Source: Flaveria trinervia
Lineage: Eukaryota; Streptophyta; Magnoliopsida; Asterales; Asteraceae
Direction: 5' to 3'
DNA: 64,000 nucleotides
NCBI GenBank assembly: GCA_025506515.1
Contig: CM046452.1
Span: 105,634,551-105,698,550 of the forward strand
Position numbers and translations under genes: made by a program. Numbering within the stretch: position 1 is the first letter of the stretch; every line of letters starts with the position of its first letter. Under the pieces are notes generated by a model. It did not search any database, had not been told where the DNA came from, and worked only from the letters and a program-made list of their open reading frames with translations. Below are positions 63,581 through 64,000 of this stretch, piece after piece.

Positions 63581-64000
63581 CAAATGGTACTATCATCTCA
63601 TCCGGTATTTCACTTAAAAAAACAAATAAACAACCGTATGGAGTAAATCCCACTCATTGTATTGAGCTACGTAGGTTGCAAGGTTGGTCTTTTTGTTATC
63701 GAATTTTGCATGAATCTTGAAGCTTCCAACCTACAAAGCAGCATTGGCAAGGGCAGGCAGTTTATGAATCCAAAATATCATGTATAGTGGTAAGCTGATG
63801 GCGTGATATTTTGAAGGATGCACAGATTAATATATATTTTACCAAGATCCACCAGTTATTACAATACTATTAAATTAGTAGGCCAATCTCAATTCCAAAC
63901 ACATTATTCGTTCATTTTTGTTACTGAATATACCAGAATCCCATTATAAGAGTAGATGGTATTATGGTCCATATATTAAAATTGATATATGCTGGCAGCT
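63581..64000 (+). other. RTEL1 3' flank
   Basis: Follows the TGA; presumably 3' UTR then spacer. No second gene is visible before the window ends. Confidence 0.5.

Overview
This is nuclear DNA from a flowering plant, a eudicot by its gene set. Coding sequence is split by many AT-rich GT-AG introns, intergenic DNA is very AT-rich, and plant-only families are present (SULTR3, MFP1, P-class PPR, trihelix). The transposon debris is LTR elements with tRNA-iMet primer sites, a MULE, hAT-like and PIF/Harbinger-like MITEs, SINE-like tails and Helitron-like ends. The repeats look asterid or Asteraceae to me, but that is an impression, not a proof.

Layout. 1-12 kb is gene-free. Its main content is a nested stack: a MULE-like element (9-bp target duplication) broken by a decayed copia LTR element (5-bp duplication) and a small hAT-like MITE (8-bp duplication). 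12.5-19.7 kb (+) is a 13-exon SULTR3;4-type transporter. 24.5-26.3 kb (-) is a SYS1 Golgi protein. 27.99 kb is tRNA-Arg(UCG). 28.5-32.4 kb (-) is MFP1, a thylakoid coiled-coil protein. 33-42 kb holds a TIR element packed with TATACG/CGTATA palindromes, a 178-codon orphan ORF and a PIF/Harbinger-like element with a minisatellite and a GC-rich core. 42.3-43.4 kb (+) is a SIP1-clade trihelix factor. 45.3-47.7 kb (-) is a mitochondrial-type PPR protein matching AT3G16010. 49.9-52.8 kb is a truncated Ty3/gypsy element (LTR plus gag). 53.4-63.6 kb (+) is a complete 23-exon RTEL1 DNA helicase.

The genes do not form one pathway. What links some of them is ancestry: SULTR3;4, MFP1 and the PPR gene are orthologue-like to the consecutive Arabidopsis loci AT3G15990, AT3G16000 and AT3G16010, so this is a microsyntenic block expanded by transposons and with extra genes between.

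Four well-conserved genes carry frame breaks that look like missing bases: two in SULTR3;4, one in MFP1, two in the PPR gene, and one in RTEL1 (a missing dinucleotide or one extra base). All splice sites and the flanking reading frames are intact. The five single-base breaks can each be explained by a homopolymer one base too short. I read these mainly as residual long-read assembly errors, not as gene death. I did not find an undescribed multi-gene system. The most unusual items are the triple nested transposon and the palindrome-rich TIR element.
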